This document shows, piece by piece, positions 8,142 to 16,952 of a DNA stretch of 64,000 nt. The DNA lies in contig NZ_AP024322.1 of the NCBI RefSeq assembly GCF_018408855.1, positions 1,984,001 through 2,048,000 on the forward strand, in the 5' to 3' direction. A program made the position numbers and the translations under genes. Numbering within the stretch: position 1 is the stretch's first letter; each line of letters opens with the position of its first letter. Under the pieces are notes generated by a model. It was not told the origin of the DNA and searched no databases. It worked only from the letters and a program-made list of their open reading frames with translations. Origin of the DNA: Caballeronia sp. NK8 (GTDB taxonomy: Bacteria; Pseudomonadota; Gammaproteobacteria; Burkholderiales; Burkholderiaceae).

Positions 8142-10136
8142 ATGACACAACACACGCACTCCCGCTTTGCGCCGGATCGCCCGCTCGACATCATCTGCCT
8201 CGGACGGATCGCCGTCGATCTGTATGCGCAGCAGGTCGGCGCGCGGCTCGAAGACGTGGCCACGTTCGCAAAGTATCTCGGCGGCTCGTCGGCGAACATC
8301 GCGTTCGGTTGCGCGCGGCTGGGCCTGAAATCGTCGATGCTCGCGCGCGTCGGCAATGATCACATGGGGCGCTTTCTCACCGAAACGCTCGAACGCGAAG
8401 GCTGCGACACGAGCCGTCTGCGCATCGATCGCGAGCGGCTCACCGGACTCGTGCTGCTCGGACTCGAAGACCGCGACACCTTTCCGCTCGTGTTCTATCG
8501 CGAGAACTGCGCGGACATGGCCGTCGACGAAAGCGATTTCGATGAAGCGTATATCGCGTCATCGAAGGCGTTGCTCATCACTGGCACGCACTTCTCGACC
8601 GAGCAGGTGAACCGCACGAGCCGGCGCGCGCTGGATCATGCGCGACGCAACGACGTACGCACGATTCTCGACATCGACTATCGGCCCGTGTTGTGGGGCT
8701 TGACGGGCAAGGCGGACGGCGAGACGCGTTTCATCGCGAATGAAGGCGTAACCGCGCACTTGCAGCGCATCCTGCCGTTGATCGATCTCGTCATCGGCAC
8801 CGAAGAAGAGTTTCGTATCGCGGGCGGCAAGGACCATCTGATCGATGCGCTCGCGATGGTCCGCAAGGTTACGAGCGCGACGCTCGTCGTGAAGCGCGGG
8901 CCGCTCGGCTGCTCGATCATCGAGGGCGCGGTGCCCGCTTCCATCGACGATGCGCCGATTCACGGCGGCGTCGAAGTGGACGTGCTCAACGTGCTCGGCG
9001 CGGGCGACGCATTCGCGTCCGGCTTCCTGTCGGGATGGCTGCGCGACGCGCCGCTCGAAGCCTGTGCGCAGACGGCGAACGCATGCGGCGCGCTGGTCGT
9101 GTCGCGTCACGGCTGCGCGCCCGCGATGCCCACGCCCGCCGAACTCGATTACTTCCTCGACGCCGCGCGCCAAGACCCCGTACGCATGCGCCGCCCGGAC
9201 CGCGACGCGACGCTTGCGCGGCTGCATCGTGTGAGCCCGAACCGCACGCAATGGAATGAAGTGCTCGGCTTCGCCTTCGATCATCGCAACCAGTTCTTCG
9301 ATCTGGCGCAGCAAACGGGCGCGAGCGAGGCGCGCATATCGACCTTGAAGAATCTGTTCGTCGAAGCCGTCGCGCAGACGCAGGAGGAACTCGGACTCGC
9401 AGGACGCATCGGCGTGCTGGTCGATGATCGATACGGTCAGGACGCGTTGAACGCCGCGACCGGGCGAGGCTGGTGGATCGGACGGCCGGTCGAGTTGCCC
9501 GGCTCGTTGCCGCTCGTGTTCGATCATGGCCGCTCGATCGGCACGACGCTGACGCAATGGCCGCGCGAACACGTCGCGAAATGTCTCGTGCAATATCACC
9601 CCGATCATCCGCACGACGTGCGTCTCGAACAGGAAGCGCAACTGCGCGCGCTCTACGACGCCGTGCAGGAAAGCGGTAACGAACTGCTGCTCGAAGTGAT
9701 CGTGCCCAAGAACGGTCCGCCCGTCGATGACGACACTGTGCATCGCGCGTTGAAGCGTCTTTATAACCTCGGCATCTACCCGGAATGGTGGAAGCTCGAA
9801 GCGATGAGCACCGAACAATGGCACGCGATCGACGCGCTGATCGCGGAGCGCGATCCGTATTGCCGCGGCGTCGTGCTGCTCGGACTGTCGGCTGGCGTCG
9901 AGCAGTTGCGCGACGGCTTCAAGGCGGCGGCATCGTCGAAGACATGCCGGGGCTTCACGGTCGGGCGCACGATCTTTCATGAGCCGAGCCATGCATGGCT
10001 CGCCAACGAGATCGACGACAAAGAGCTGATCGCACGCGTGCGCCGCACGTTCGAAGCCTTGATCGGCGCGTGGCGCGATGCGCGTTCCGCCTCGCACGTG
10101 GAAAACCATCAGGTCAAACAGGAGCAGGCCGCATGA
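8142..10136 (+). CDS. iolC: 5-dehydro-2-deoxygluconokinase with C-terminal DUF2090 domain
   Basis: A fusion of 664 residues. Residues about 10-335 are a PfkB-type sugar kinase (GGSSANIAFGCARLGLKSS near the start; NVLGAGDAFASGFL near residue 286 with the catalytic Asp). Residues about 345-645 are the aldolase-like DUF2090 domain. The kinase phosphorylates 5-dehydro-2-deoxygluconate; the extra domain may perform the next, IolJ-like aldol cleavage, though that is inferred from similar proteobacterial fusions. The gene follows the ATPase after 10 bp and overlaps iolD by ATGA. No separate iolJ is in the window, in line with the fusion. Confidence 0.9.
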   Translation: MTQHTHSRFAPDRPLDIICLGRIAVDLYAQQVGARLEDVATFAKYLGGSSANIAFGCARLGLKSSMLARVGNDHMGRFLTETLEREGCDTSRLRIDRERLTGLVLLGLEDRDTFPLVFYRENCADMAVDESDFDEAYIASSKALLITGTHFSTEQVNRTSRRALDHARRNDVRTILDIDYRPVLWGLTGKADGETRFIANEGVTAHLQRILPLIDLVIGTEEEFRIAGGKDHLIDALAMVRKVTSATLVVKRGPLGCSIIEGAVPASIDDAPIHGGVEVDVLNVLGAGDAFASGFLSGWLRDAPLEACAQTANACGALVVSRHGCAPAMPTPAELDYFLDAARQDPVRMRRPDRDATLARLHRVSPNRTQWNEVLGFAFDHRNQFFDLAQQTGASEARISTLKNLFVEAVAQTQEELGLAGRIGVLVDDRYGQDALNAATGRGWWIGRPVELPGSLPLVFDHGRSIGTTLTQWPREHVAKCLVQYHPDHPHDVRLEQEAQLRALYDAVQESGNELLLEVIVPKNGPPVDDDTVHRALKRLYNLGIYPEWWKLEAMSTEQWHAIDALIAERDPYCRGVVLLGLSAGVEQLRDGFKAAASSKTCRGFTVGRTIFHEPSHAWLANEIDDKELIARVRRTFEALIGAWRDARSASHVENHQVKQEQAA

Positions 10137-12013
10137 ACCAGCGTGCAACGCAAACTGAAACTGCCGTGAGTTCCACGATTCGATTGACCACGGCGCAGGC
10201 TGTCGTGCGCTATCTCGCAGCGCTGCGTACCGAACACGGCGAGCCGCTGTTCGGCGGCGTCTTCGCGATCTTCGGGCACGGCAACGTCGCGGGCCTCGGC
10301 GAGGCGCTGTATCGGCATCGCGATGTATTGCCGACCTATCGCGCGCACAACGAGCAGGCGATGGCGCATAGTGCGATCGCGTACGCGAAGGCGCATATGC
10401 GGCGGCGCATGATGGCCGTGACGACCTCCATCGGGCCGGGTGCGACCAACCTCGTGACGGCGGCCGCGCTCGCGCATGTCAATCGCTTGCCGGTGTTGCT
10501 GCTGCCGGGCGATATCTTCGTCTCGCGCGCGCCGGACCCGGTACTGCAGCAAGTCGAGGACAGTCACGATGGCGGCGTGTCCGCCAACGATGCGTTGAAG
10601 GCGGTGTCGCGCTATTTCGATCGCATCGTGCATCCCGCGCAATTGTTGAGCGCGTTGCCGCGCGCGATCCGCGTGCTCACCGATGCGGCCTTGTGCGGCC
10701 CCGTCACGCTCGCGCTGCCGCAGGACGTGCAGGCGATGGCGTTCGACTACCCTGCTTCGTTCTTCGAGCCGCGCGTCGTCGAGTTTCACGCGCCCGCGCC
10801 AATTGCGAGCGAGATCGAGCGCGCGGCGACGATGCTGCGTGAGGCGCGCGAGCCGTTGATCATAGCGGGCGGCGGCTTGCTGTACGGCCTTGCGACCGAT
10901 ACGTTGCGCGGTTTCGCGCACAAGCACGGCATTCCGGTGGCGGAAACGCAGGCGGGCAAAGGCGCCTTTGCATGGGACGATGCGTTGAACGTCGGCGGCA
11001 TCGGCGTGACGGGCGCATCGGCTGCGAACGAACTCGCGCATGCGAGCGATTGCGTGCTGGCTGTCGGCACGCGTCTGCAGGATTTCACGACCGGATCGAA
11101 CACGCTCTTCACGCAGGCGCGGCTCATTGCGATCAACGCCAATCCGTTCGATGCGCTGAAGCAGGACGCCGTCGCCGTGCAGGCCGATGCGCGTCTCGCG
11201 CTCGCTGCGCTGTCCGAAGCGCTGGGCGACTGGCGCGCATCGCCGCAATGGACGACGCGTTCGCATCGGCTCGCGAACGACTGGCGCGAGACTGTCGCGC
11301 ATGTGACGAACACGCCTGTTGCCGATGGCCTTCTGCCGCGCGAAGCCGATGTCATCGGCGCAGTGCAGCGCTCCGACGATGCTTCGGCCGCGAACGACAT
11401 CGTCGTGTGTGCGGCCGGCACGCTGCCCGCCGACTTGCAGAAGCTGTGGCGCACGGGAAAGCCGGGCGGCTATCACGTCGAATACGGCTATTCGTGCATG
11501 GGCTATGAGATCGCGGGCGGTCTCGGCGTGAAGCTCGCGCGGCCCGAGCGCGAGGTGATCGTGATCGTCGGCGACGGCAGCTATCTGATGATGAATAGTG
11601 AACTCGCGACCTCCGTCATGCTCGGCGCGAAGGTGATCGTGGTGCTGCTCGACAATCGCGGGTTCGGTTGCATCAACCGGTTGCAGCAGGCGTGTGGCGG
11701 CGCGCCGTTCAACAATCTCATCGACGATTGCAAGCAAGGCGCGCATGGTGCGCCGCAGATCGATTTCGCGATGCATGCGCGATCGCTGGGCGCCTTGTCG
11801 GAGCATGTGGCCAACGTGGACGAACTTCAGGCCGCGATGAAGCGCGCGCGCGGCGCGGATCGTAGTTATCTGATCTCGATCGATACTGATCCTGCGAGGC
11901 CGACTGAGGAAGGTGGATGGTGGTGGGAAGTTGCCGTGCCCGAGGTGTCAGACCGCGCGGCGGTGGTCGTGGCTCGTGGGGAGTATGAACGGGCTATCGA
12001 AGCTCGAGGCTGA
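10133..12013 (+). CDS. iolD: 3D-(3,5/4)-trihydroxycyclohexane-1,2-dione hydrolase
   Basis: A thiamine-diphosphate enzyme of 626 residues that opens the cyclitol ring to give 5-deoxyglucuronate. The N-terminal domain has the ThDP-activating glutamate in RAHNEQAMAHSAIAYAK. The C-terminal domain has GDGSYLMMNSELATS (from about residue 480) followed by DNRGFGCIN, the Mg/ThDP-binding motif. ATG at 10133 overlaps the stop of iolC by ATGA and is preceded by AGGAG; a longer reading from 9995 would lie inside iolC. Length is normal for IolD. Confidence 0.93.
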   Translation: MNQRATQTETAVSSTIRLTTAQAVVRYLAALRTEHGEPLFGGVFAIFGHGNVAGLGEALYRHRDVLPTYRAHNEQAMAHSAIAYAKAHMRRRMMAVTTSIGPGATNLVTAAALAHVNRLPVLLLPGDIFVSRAPDPVLQQVEDSHDGGVSANDALKAVSRYFDRIVHPAQLLSALPRAIRVLTDAALCGPVTLALPQDVQAMAFDYPASFFEPRVVEFHAPAPIASEIERAATMLREAREPLIIAGGGLLYGLATDTLRGFAHKHGIPVAETQAGKGAFAWDDALNVGGIGVTGASAANELAHASDCVLAVGTRLQDFTTGSNTLFTQARLIAINANPFDALKQDAVAVQADARLALAALSEALGDWRASPQWTTRSHRLANDWRETVAHVTNTPVADGLLPREADVIGAVQRSDDASAANDIVVCAAGTLPADLQKLWRTGKPGGYHVEYGYSCMGYEIAGGLGVKLARPEREVIVIVGDGSYLMMNSELATSVMLGAKVIVVLLDNRGFGCINRLQQACGGAPFNNLIDDCKQGAHGAPQIDFAMHARSLGALSEHVANVDELQAAMKRARGADRSYLISIDTDPARPTEEGGWWWEVAVPEVSDRAAVVVARGEYERAIEARG

Positions 12014-12076
12014 GGTGGCTCTGCCTTTCCATGGATTTCACAAAAGCAGGCGCGTAACGTAAAACAGGACCCACCG

Positions 12077-12979
12077 ATGCCACTGAATGTCCGCATAGGA
12101 ATCAACCCACTGTCGTGGATGAACGACGACCTCCCGTCCCTCGGCGGCGAGACGCCTTTGTCTAAAGCACTGACGGAGGGAAAACAGATAGGTTATGAAG
12201 GCTTCGAACTGGGCAACAAGTTCCCGCGCGAACCACAAGCGCTTAAAACCTTGCTCGCGCAATACGATCTGGCGCTGGTCTCCGGCTGGTACTCCGGCAG
12301 GCTCGCAGAACGCAGCGCGGAAGATGAAATCGAAGCCGTAGCCCCTCACCTCGACCTGCTCGCGAAAAACGGCGCAACCGCGATGGTCTACGGCGAAGTA
12401 GCCCATTCGATCCAGGGCGCTCCAAAGCCGCTCTACCAACGTCCGCGCTTCTTCTCCGATGCACAGTGGAATGAATACGCCGACCGCCTGAACCGCTTCG
12501 CCGACTTCACGCTCTCGCGCGGCGTGCGCGTGGCCTATCATCATCACATGGGCGCGTATGTCGAAACGCCTGCGGATGTCGATCGCCTGATGGCCCTGAC
12601 GAACGATGCAGTCGGACTGCTGTTCGACGCGGGTCACATCACCTTCGCGGGCGGCGACGCGCTGACTGTGCTGCAGAAGCACATCGCGCGCGTGTGCCAT
12701 GTGCATTGCAAGGACGTGCGCCCGGACATCGTGAAGCTCGCACGCAACCGCAACTGGAGCTTTCTCGATGCGGTCATCAACGGCGCGTTCACCGTGCCGG
12801 GGGATGGCGCAGTCGACTATCCGGGCATCATCGCGTGTCTCGCGAAGCACGATTACGATGGCTGGCTCGTCGTGGAAGCCGAGCAGGACCCGGTGATCGC
12901 GCCGAGCTATGCCTATGCCGACAAGGGCTATCGCACCCTGCGCGCACTCGTCGACGGAACCTTCAAGGAGGCAGCATGA
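12077..12979 (+). CDS. iolE: Myo-inosose-2 dehydratase
   Basis: The protein of 300 residues has the AP-endonuclease-2 TIM-barrel fold. It dehydrates 2-keto-myo-inositol, the product of IolG. GINPLSWMNDD at the start, YHHHMGAYVETPADVDRL and LLFDAGHITFAGGD in the middle, and HCKDVR are characteristic IolE blocks and include metal ligands. It is separated from iolD by 63 bp, the largest gap in the iolCDEB run, and overlaps iolB by 4 bases. CAGGA lies 8 bases before the ATG. Confidence 0.93.
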   Translation: MPLNVRIGINPLSWMNDDLPSLGGETPLSKALTEGKQIGYEGFELGNKFPREPQALKTLLAQYDLALVSGWYSGRLAERSAEDEIEAVAPHLDLLAKNGATAMVYGEVAHSIQGAPKPLYQRPRFFSDAQWNEYADRLNRFADFTLSRGVRVAYHHHMGAYVETPADVDRLMALTNDAVGLLFDAGHITFAGGDALTVLQKHIARVCHVHCKDVRPDIVKLARNRNWSFLDAVINGAFTVPGDGAVDYPGIIACLAKHDYDGWLVVEAEQDPVIAPSYAYADKGYRTLRALVDGTFKEAA

Positions 12980-13788
12980 GTCTGCTAGTGAAAGCATCGC
13001 GCGAAGGACAAACCATTGCGCGTGTCACGCCCGAATCGGCGTGCTGGAAGCATGTCGGCTTCGCGGCGTACCGGCTCGATGCGGGCGATGTCGTGCACGT
13101 GTACGACGCGGATCGCGAGAGCTGCATCGTCGTGTTGACGGGCACGGTGAGCGTCGAAGCGGGCGACGAGCACTATCAGTCGATCGGCTCGCGCGACAGC
13201 GTCTTCGAGGACGCCGCGCCGTATGCGGTCTACGTGCCGCCGAAGCTCGCCGCGATCGTGCGTGCGGAGCGCGATGCGCAGATCGGCGTGGCGAGCGCGC
13301 CCGCCAAGGGCGAATATCCGCCGCGTCTGATCGAGCCTTCGCAGATGAAGCGCTCGACGCGCGGCAGGGACGCGAATACGCGCTACGTATGCGATATTCT
13401 TCCGCAGACCGAAGCGGCGGAGTCGCTGCTCGTCGTCGAAGTACGCACGCCGGGCGGGCACGCGTCGAGCTATCCGCCGCACAAGCACGACAAGGACAAT
13501 GTGCCCGTCGAGAGTTCGCTCGAAGAGACGTACTACCATCGGTTGAATCCGCCGCAAGGTTTCGCGTTCCAGCGCGTCTACACCGACGAGCGCGATCTCG
13601 ACGAGACGATGGCCGTCGAAGATCACGATGTCGTGATGGTGCCGCGTGGGTATCATCCGGTCGTAGTGCCGTATGGCTACGATAACTACTATCTCAACGT
13701 GATGGCAGGCAACAAGCGCACGTGGCACTTCAAGAACGATCCGAAGCATGAGTGGATCGTGGAGCGGGATAGCAAGGCTTCGACCTAG
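12976..13788 (+). CDS. iolB: 5-deoxy-glucuronate isomerase
   Basis: A double-cupin protein of 270 residues that isomerises 5-deoxyglucuronate to 5-dehydro-2-deoxygluconate, the IolC substrate. PPHKHDKD, EETYYHRLNPPQGFAFQRVY and VPRGYHPV carry the conserved metal-binding residues of the KduI/IolB family. The ATG lies in the iolE stop (ATGA) with AAGGAGG just before it. It is the last gene of the rightward unit; palindromic repeat copy A begins 20 bp beyond. iolA, needed for the end of the pathway, is not present here. Confidence 0.93.
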   Translation: MSLLVKASREGQTIARVTPESACWKHVGFAAYRLDAGDVVHVYDADRESCIVVLTGTVSVEAGDEHYQSIGSRDSVFEDAAPYAVYVPPKLAAIVRAERDAQIGVASAPAKGEYPPRLIEPSQMKRSTRGRDANTRYVCDILPQTEAAESLLVVEVRTPGGHASSYPPHKHDKDNVPVESSLEETYYHRLNPPQGFAFQRVYTDERDLDETMAVEDHDVVMVPRGYHPVVVPYGYDNYYLNVMAGNKRTWHFKNDPKHEWIVERDSKAST

Positions 13789-13807
13789 AGGGTTTTCGGC
13801 AGGATTA

Positions 13808-14424
13808 TCGCCGGATCCCGTGTTCGTGTCGGTCTATTAGCACTGCCCCTGTGCGGGGCGGCACCTACTTTCTTTGCTGCTGCAAAGAAAGTAGGCAAAG
13901 AAAGCAGCTCGAGACGCCCGCGGTCACACGCAATTTGGGTGTTCTTCTCCTCGCTCGTGGCCTCTGTAGCGAGTGCCCTCGTAGGCCTAACCGGGCTTGG
14001 ACCGCGCACGGTCTGACGAGCTAGTTCTTATCGTGCGCTGGTTCAGCACGAAATAGCTTCGGCACAGCGCTGCGCGCTGCCGTTGGGTATGCAAGGGAAA
14101 CCGACGAGAAAAGAGAAACGCAGAAGCACACGCAGACCCGATTGACCCATCGGCCGCGAAGCGGGATGGAGCCATTTCGTGCTGAACCAGCCACGCGAGC
14201 GGTGCGATATGTCAGACCGTGCGCGGTCCAAGCCCGGTTAGGCCTACGAGGGCACTCGCTACTGCTGTGCCAAGACCGATCGCCTGTGCCGCGGCCGGCG
14301 TGAAGTACTTTGGATGGGGATAGCTGTTTCTTTGGTTACTTTCTTTGCAGCAGCAAAGAAAGTGACTGCCGCCCCGCACAGGGGCAACGCTAATAAACCA
14401 ACACCCTAACGGGATCCGGCGACA
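13808..14424. repeat. Palindromic interspersed repeat, copy A (intact)
   Basis: This 617-bp non-coding element has inverted ends of about 90 bp. The left end (13808-13905) runs from CGCCGGATCCCG through CCCCTGTGCGGGGCGGC to a hairpin with arms CTTTCTTTGC/GCAAAGAAAG. The right end (14332-14424) is its near-perfect reverse complement. Inside, a second pair of arms (GCCTAACCGGGCTTGGACCG at 13984-14003 and its complement near 14220-14241) extends the symmetry, so almost the whole element can fold on itself. Copies B and C lie elsewhere in this window. It fills the gap between iolB and livF, and any short frames in it are chance translations. Confidence 0.9.
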
Positions 14425-14440
14425 AGATACATAACACGCT

Positions 14441-15139
14441 CTAACCTATCGAAAGCCAATCACGCATGACGCGCTCGTCCGCCGCGAGCGCCCCCATCGC
14501 CCCATCGAACTGAATCGCCCCGTGCCCCATCACCGCGACGCGCGCATCGAGCCTGCGCGCGATCGTCAAGCGCTCTTCGATCAGCAGCATCGCGACGCCG
14601 CGTTCGCGCAGCGTCGCGAGACACGCGGCGACTTGCGCAAGCACTTGCGGCGCAAGCCCCTCGCCGGGTTCGTCGATGACGACGAGCGACGGATCGCCCG
14701 CCAGCGTGCGCGCGAGCGCGAGCATCTGCTGTTCGCCGCCCGATAGCGCGCCCGCTCTCACCGACGCGCGTTCTTCAAGCACGGGAAACAATCGATACGC
14801 ATCGCGCAGCGAAAAGCGCGAGCCCTTTCTCTCACCGAGCACGAGGTTTTCTCGCACCGTGAGCGCGGGAAACACGTCACGCGTTTCAGGCACATAGCCG
14901 ATCCCCAACCGCGCGATGCGATGCGGCCGCAAACCGACGAGCGCGACATCCCGATAGCGCATCTCGCCCGCGCACCGCACGAGGCCCATGATGGCCTTCG
15001 CGAGCGTCGATCGTCCCGAGCCATTGCGGCCGACGAGCGCAACCGCTTCGCCTTCGGCGATGCAAAGATTCACGCCATGCAGCACCTGCGCCGCGCCATA
15101 CCACGCACGCAAATCCTCGATCCGCAGTTGCGCGCTCAT
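14441..15139 (-). CDS. Branched-chain amino-acid-type ABC transporter ATP-binding protein (LivF family)
   Basis: The protein has 232 residues, with signature LSGGEQQM and Walker B LVVIDEPGEGLAP. The phosphate-binding loop reads GRNGSGRST: the usual Walker A lysine is arginine here (codon CGA). I cannot tell whether this is tolerated in this subfamily or impairs ATP binding. It is the last gene of the leftward livHMG-livF unit and overlaps the LivG-type gene by 4 bases. Repeat copy A begins 17 bp beyond its stop. Substrates of such systems range from leucine to aromatic or dicarboxylic acids. Confidence 0.85.
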   Translation of the reverse strand: MSAQLRIEDLRAWYGAAQVLHGVNLCIAEGEAVALVGRNGSGRSTLAKAIMGLVRCAGEMRYRDVALVGLRPHRIARLGIGYVPETRDVFPALTVRENLVLGERKGSRFSLRDAYRLFPVLEERASVRAGALSGGEQQMLALARTLAGDPSLVVIDEPGEGLAPQVLAQVAACLATLRERGVAMLLIEERLTIARRLDARVAVMGHGAIQFDGAMGALAADERVMRDWLSIG

Positions 15140-15876
15140 GACGCCGCCCCGCCGAGATACGCTTCCCGCACGTCCCGATTCGCACGGATCGCGGCGGGCG
15201 CATCGGTGGCGATCACGCGCCCTTTCAGGAGCACCGAAATGCGGTCCGCGAGATCGAATACGGCATCCATGTCATGCTCGATCACGAGCAGCGTGCGGCC
15301 TTGCGTCGTCGCGCGAATCAACGCGAGCGCGCGCGTCGCCTCCGCGCGATTCATGCCGGCGGTGGGTTCGTCGAGCAGGATCAGCGGCGCATCGGTGGCG
15401 AGCGCGATGCCGAGATCGAGCGCGCGCTGCTCCGCATAGGTCAGGCGCGCGGCGGGTTCATCCGCGCGCGCGGCAAGCCCGATGGCAACGAGCATCGCGT
15501 GCGCGCGTTCGTCGATTCTTCGCGACGGCAGCCATCGGTCGATGAGGCGCGACGACGCTGCACCCAGCGCCGCGCAGCGCAGGTTATCGAGCACGGAAAG
15601 TCCGCCGAATACGCTTGTCGTCTGGAAGCTGCGCGCAAGCGAACGGGAGACGCGCTGCGGCGCCCTGCCCGTGATATCGATTCCGTTCGCGACGATGCGT
15701 CCGTCATCCGGCCGCGCGCGCCCCGAGATCAGATCGAAGAGCGTGGACTTGCCCGCGCCGTTCGGACCGATGAGCGCGTGCCGCTCGCCCTGCGCGACGT
15801 GCAGATCGACGCCCCGCAACACGCGCGTCGCGCCGAAGCGTTTGACGATGCCGTGCAGTTCGAGCGCGGCGTTCAT
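15136..15876 (-). CDS. Branched-chain amino-acid-type ABC transporter ATP-binding protein (LivG family)
   Basis: The protein has 246 residues with an intact Walker A GPNGAGKST, Q-loop region ARSFQTTSVFGGLSVLDNL typical of LivG, Walker B LILLDEPTAGM and H-loop IEHD. The signature region reads LTYAEQRALDLG, replacing the common LSYGEQR form. ATG at 15876 overlaps the LivM stop by ATGA; a longer reading upstream would lie inside livM on another frame. It should pair with the LivF-type ATPase. Confidence 0.87.
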   Translation of the reverse strand: MNAALELHGIVKRFGATRVLRGVDLHVAQGERHALIGPNGAGKSTLFDLISGRARPDDGRIVANGIDITGRAPQRVSRSLARSFQTTSVFGGLSVLDNLRCAALGAASSRLIDRWLPSRRIDERAHAMLVAIGLAARADEPAARLTYAEQRALDLGIALATDAPLILLDEPTAGMNRAEATRALALIRATTQGRTLLVIEHDMDAVFDLADRISVLLKGRVIATDAPAAIRANRDVREAYLGGAAS

Positions 15877-16952
15877 CGCGCGGTCCTCGTGCTTCGCGCG
15901 AGCCACAGGCCCAGCAACGCGCACGGCACGGCGATCAGCCACGCACGCGCATCGTTTCGTCCGGCATAGAGCGCTTCGACCGACACGACGACCGCGGCGC
16001 TCCAGACCATCGCGCTGAACGCGCCGATGCAGAGCGTTCGCATATCGCGTCGAAGCAAACCCGCGACGCCTTGCGGCGCGGCGATCACGACCCACATGAA
16101 AAAGAGCCCGAGATACATCGGCCACGCGGCGCTCACGCTCGCCACCGCGACGCTGAAGAACGTCAGCAGCACCGCGCCGATCACCGGCCCGAAGAATGTC
16201 CCCGCGCCGCCGATCACCGTCGCGACGAGCACGCTCGTCGAACGCGCCAGCCCCACGCTTTCCGACGACACCAGTTCGACGTTGATCAGCGCCAGCACGC
16301 CCGCGATGCCCGCGAAGAGCGCCGACACGACGAGCATCGTGAAGCGCACGCGACGCGGCGCGAAGCCGATTGACGCGGCGCGCGCGGGATTGTCGCGCAC
16401 GGCGTTGGCGAGGCGGCACATCGGCGTGCGCGAAAACGCGAACATCGCGAGCGCCGATGCAACACACCAGCACGCGATCAGCACATAAGCCTCGCGCGAG
16501 GGCCCGAAGGTCCACGCGAAGAGCGGCGGTCCGCTCGCGCGATCGATCGTCACGCCGCCCTCGCCGCCGAACCAGCCGGGCACGAGCCACACGCACGCGG
16601 CGACCAGTTCGCCGATGCCGAGCGTGATCATCGCGAACGACGTGCTCGCGCGCTGCGTCGAGATCGCGCCGAAGACGATGGCGGCCAGCATCGCGACGAA
16701 TCCGCCGATCAATGGCAACAGCGGCAACGGCACGCCGAAGCGATTGAACGCATGCGCTGCGGCGAATGCGCCGAGACCCGAATACACGGCGTGGCCGAAC
16801 GAGAGCAAACCGGTTTCGCCGAGCAACAAGTTGTAGGAGAGCGCGAACACAATGAGCGTCGCAGTCTGCGCGAAGTACGCGAGCAACCACGATTGATCGG
16901 AGAAGAGCGGCGGCAGCGCGAGCGCGGCAATGAGCACGAGAAATCTAGGCAT
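15873..16952 (-). CDS. Branched-chain amino-acid-type ABC transporter permease (LivM family)
   Basis: The protein has 359 residues, with about ten hydrophobic segments. GETGLLSFGHAVYSGLGAFA is the LivM signature, and AVRDNPARAASIGFAPRRVRF is the cytoplasmic coupling loop. The C-terminus has an extra hydrophobic pair beyond residue 300. ATG at 16952 (MPRFLVLIAAL) is favoured because it opens directly into the first membrane segment and overlaps the LivH stop by only 8 bases. It forms the permease heterodimer with the LivH-type protein. Confidence 0.87.
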   Translation of the reverse strand: MPRFLVLIAALALPPLFSDQSWLLAYFAQTATLIVFALSYNLLLGETGLLSFGHAVYSGLGAFAAAHAFNRFGVPLPLLPLIGGFVAMLAAIVFGAISTQRASTSFAMITLGIGELVAACVWLVPGWFGGEGGVTIDRASGPPLFAWTFGPSREAYVLIACWCVASALAMFAFSRTPMCRLANAVRDNPARAASIGFAPRRVRFTMLVVSALFAGIAGVLALINVELVSSESVGLARSTSVLVATVIGGAGTFFGPVIGAVLLTFFSVAVASVSAAWPMYLGLFFMWVVIAAPQGVAGLLRRDMRTLCIGAFSAMVWSAAVVVSVEALYAGRNDARAWLIAVPCALLGLWLARSTRTAR

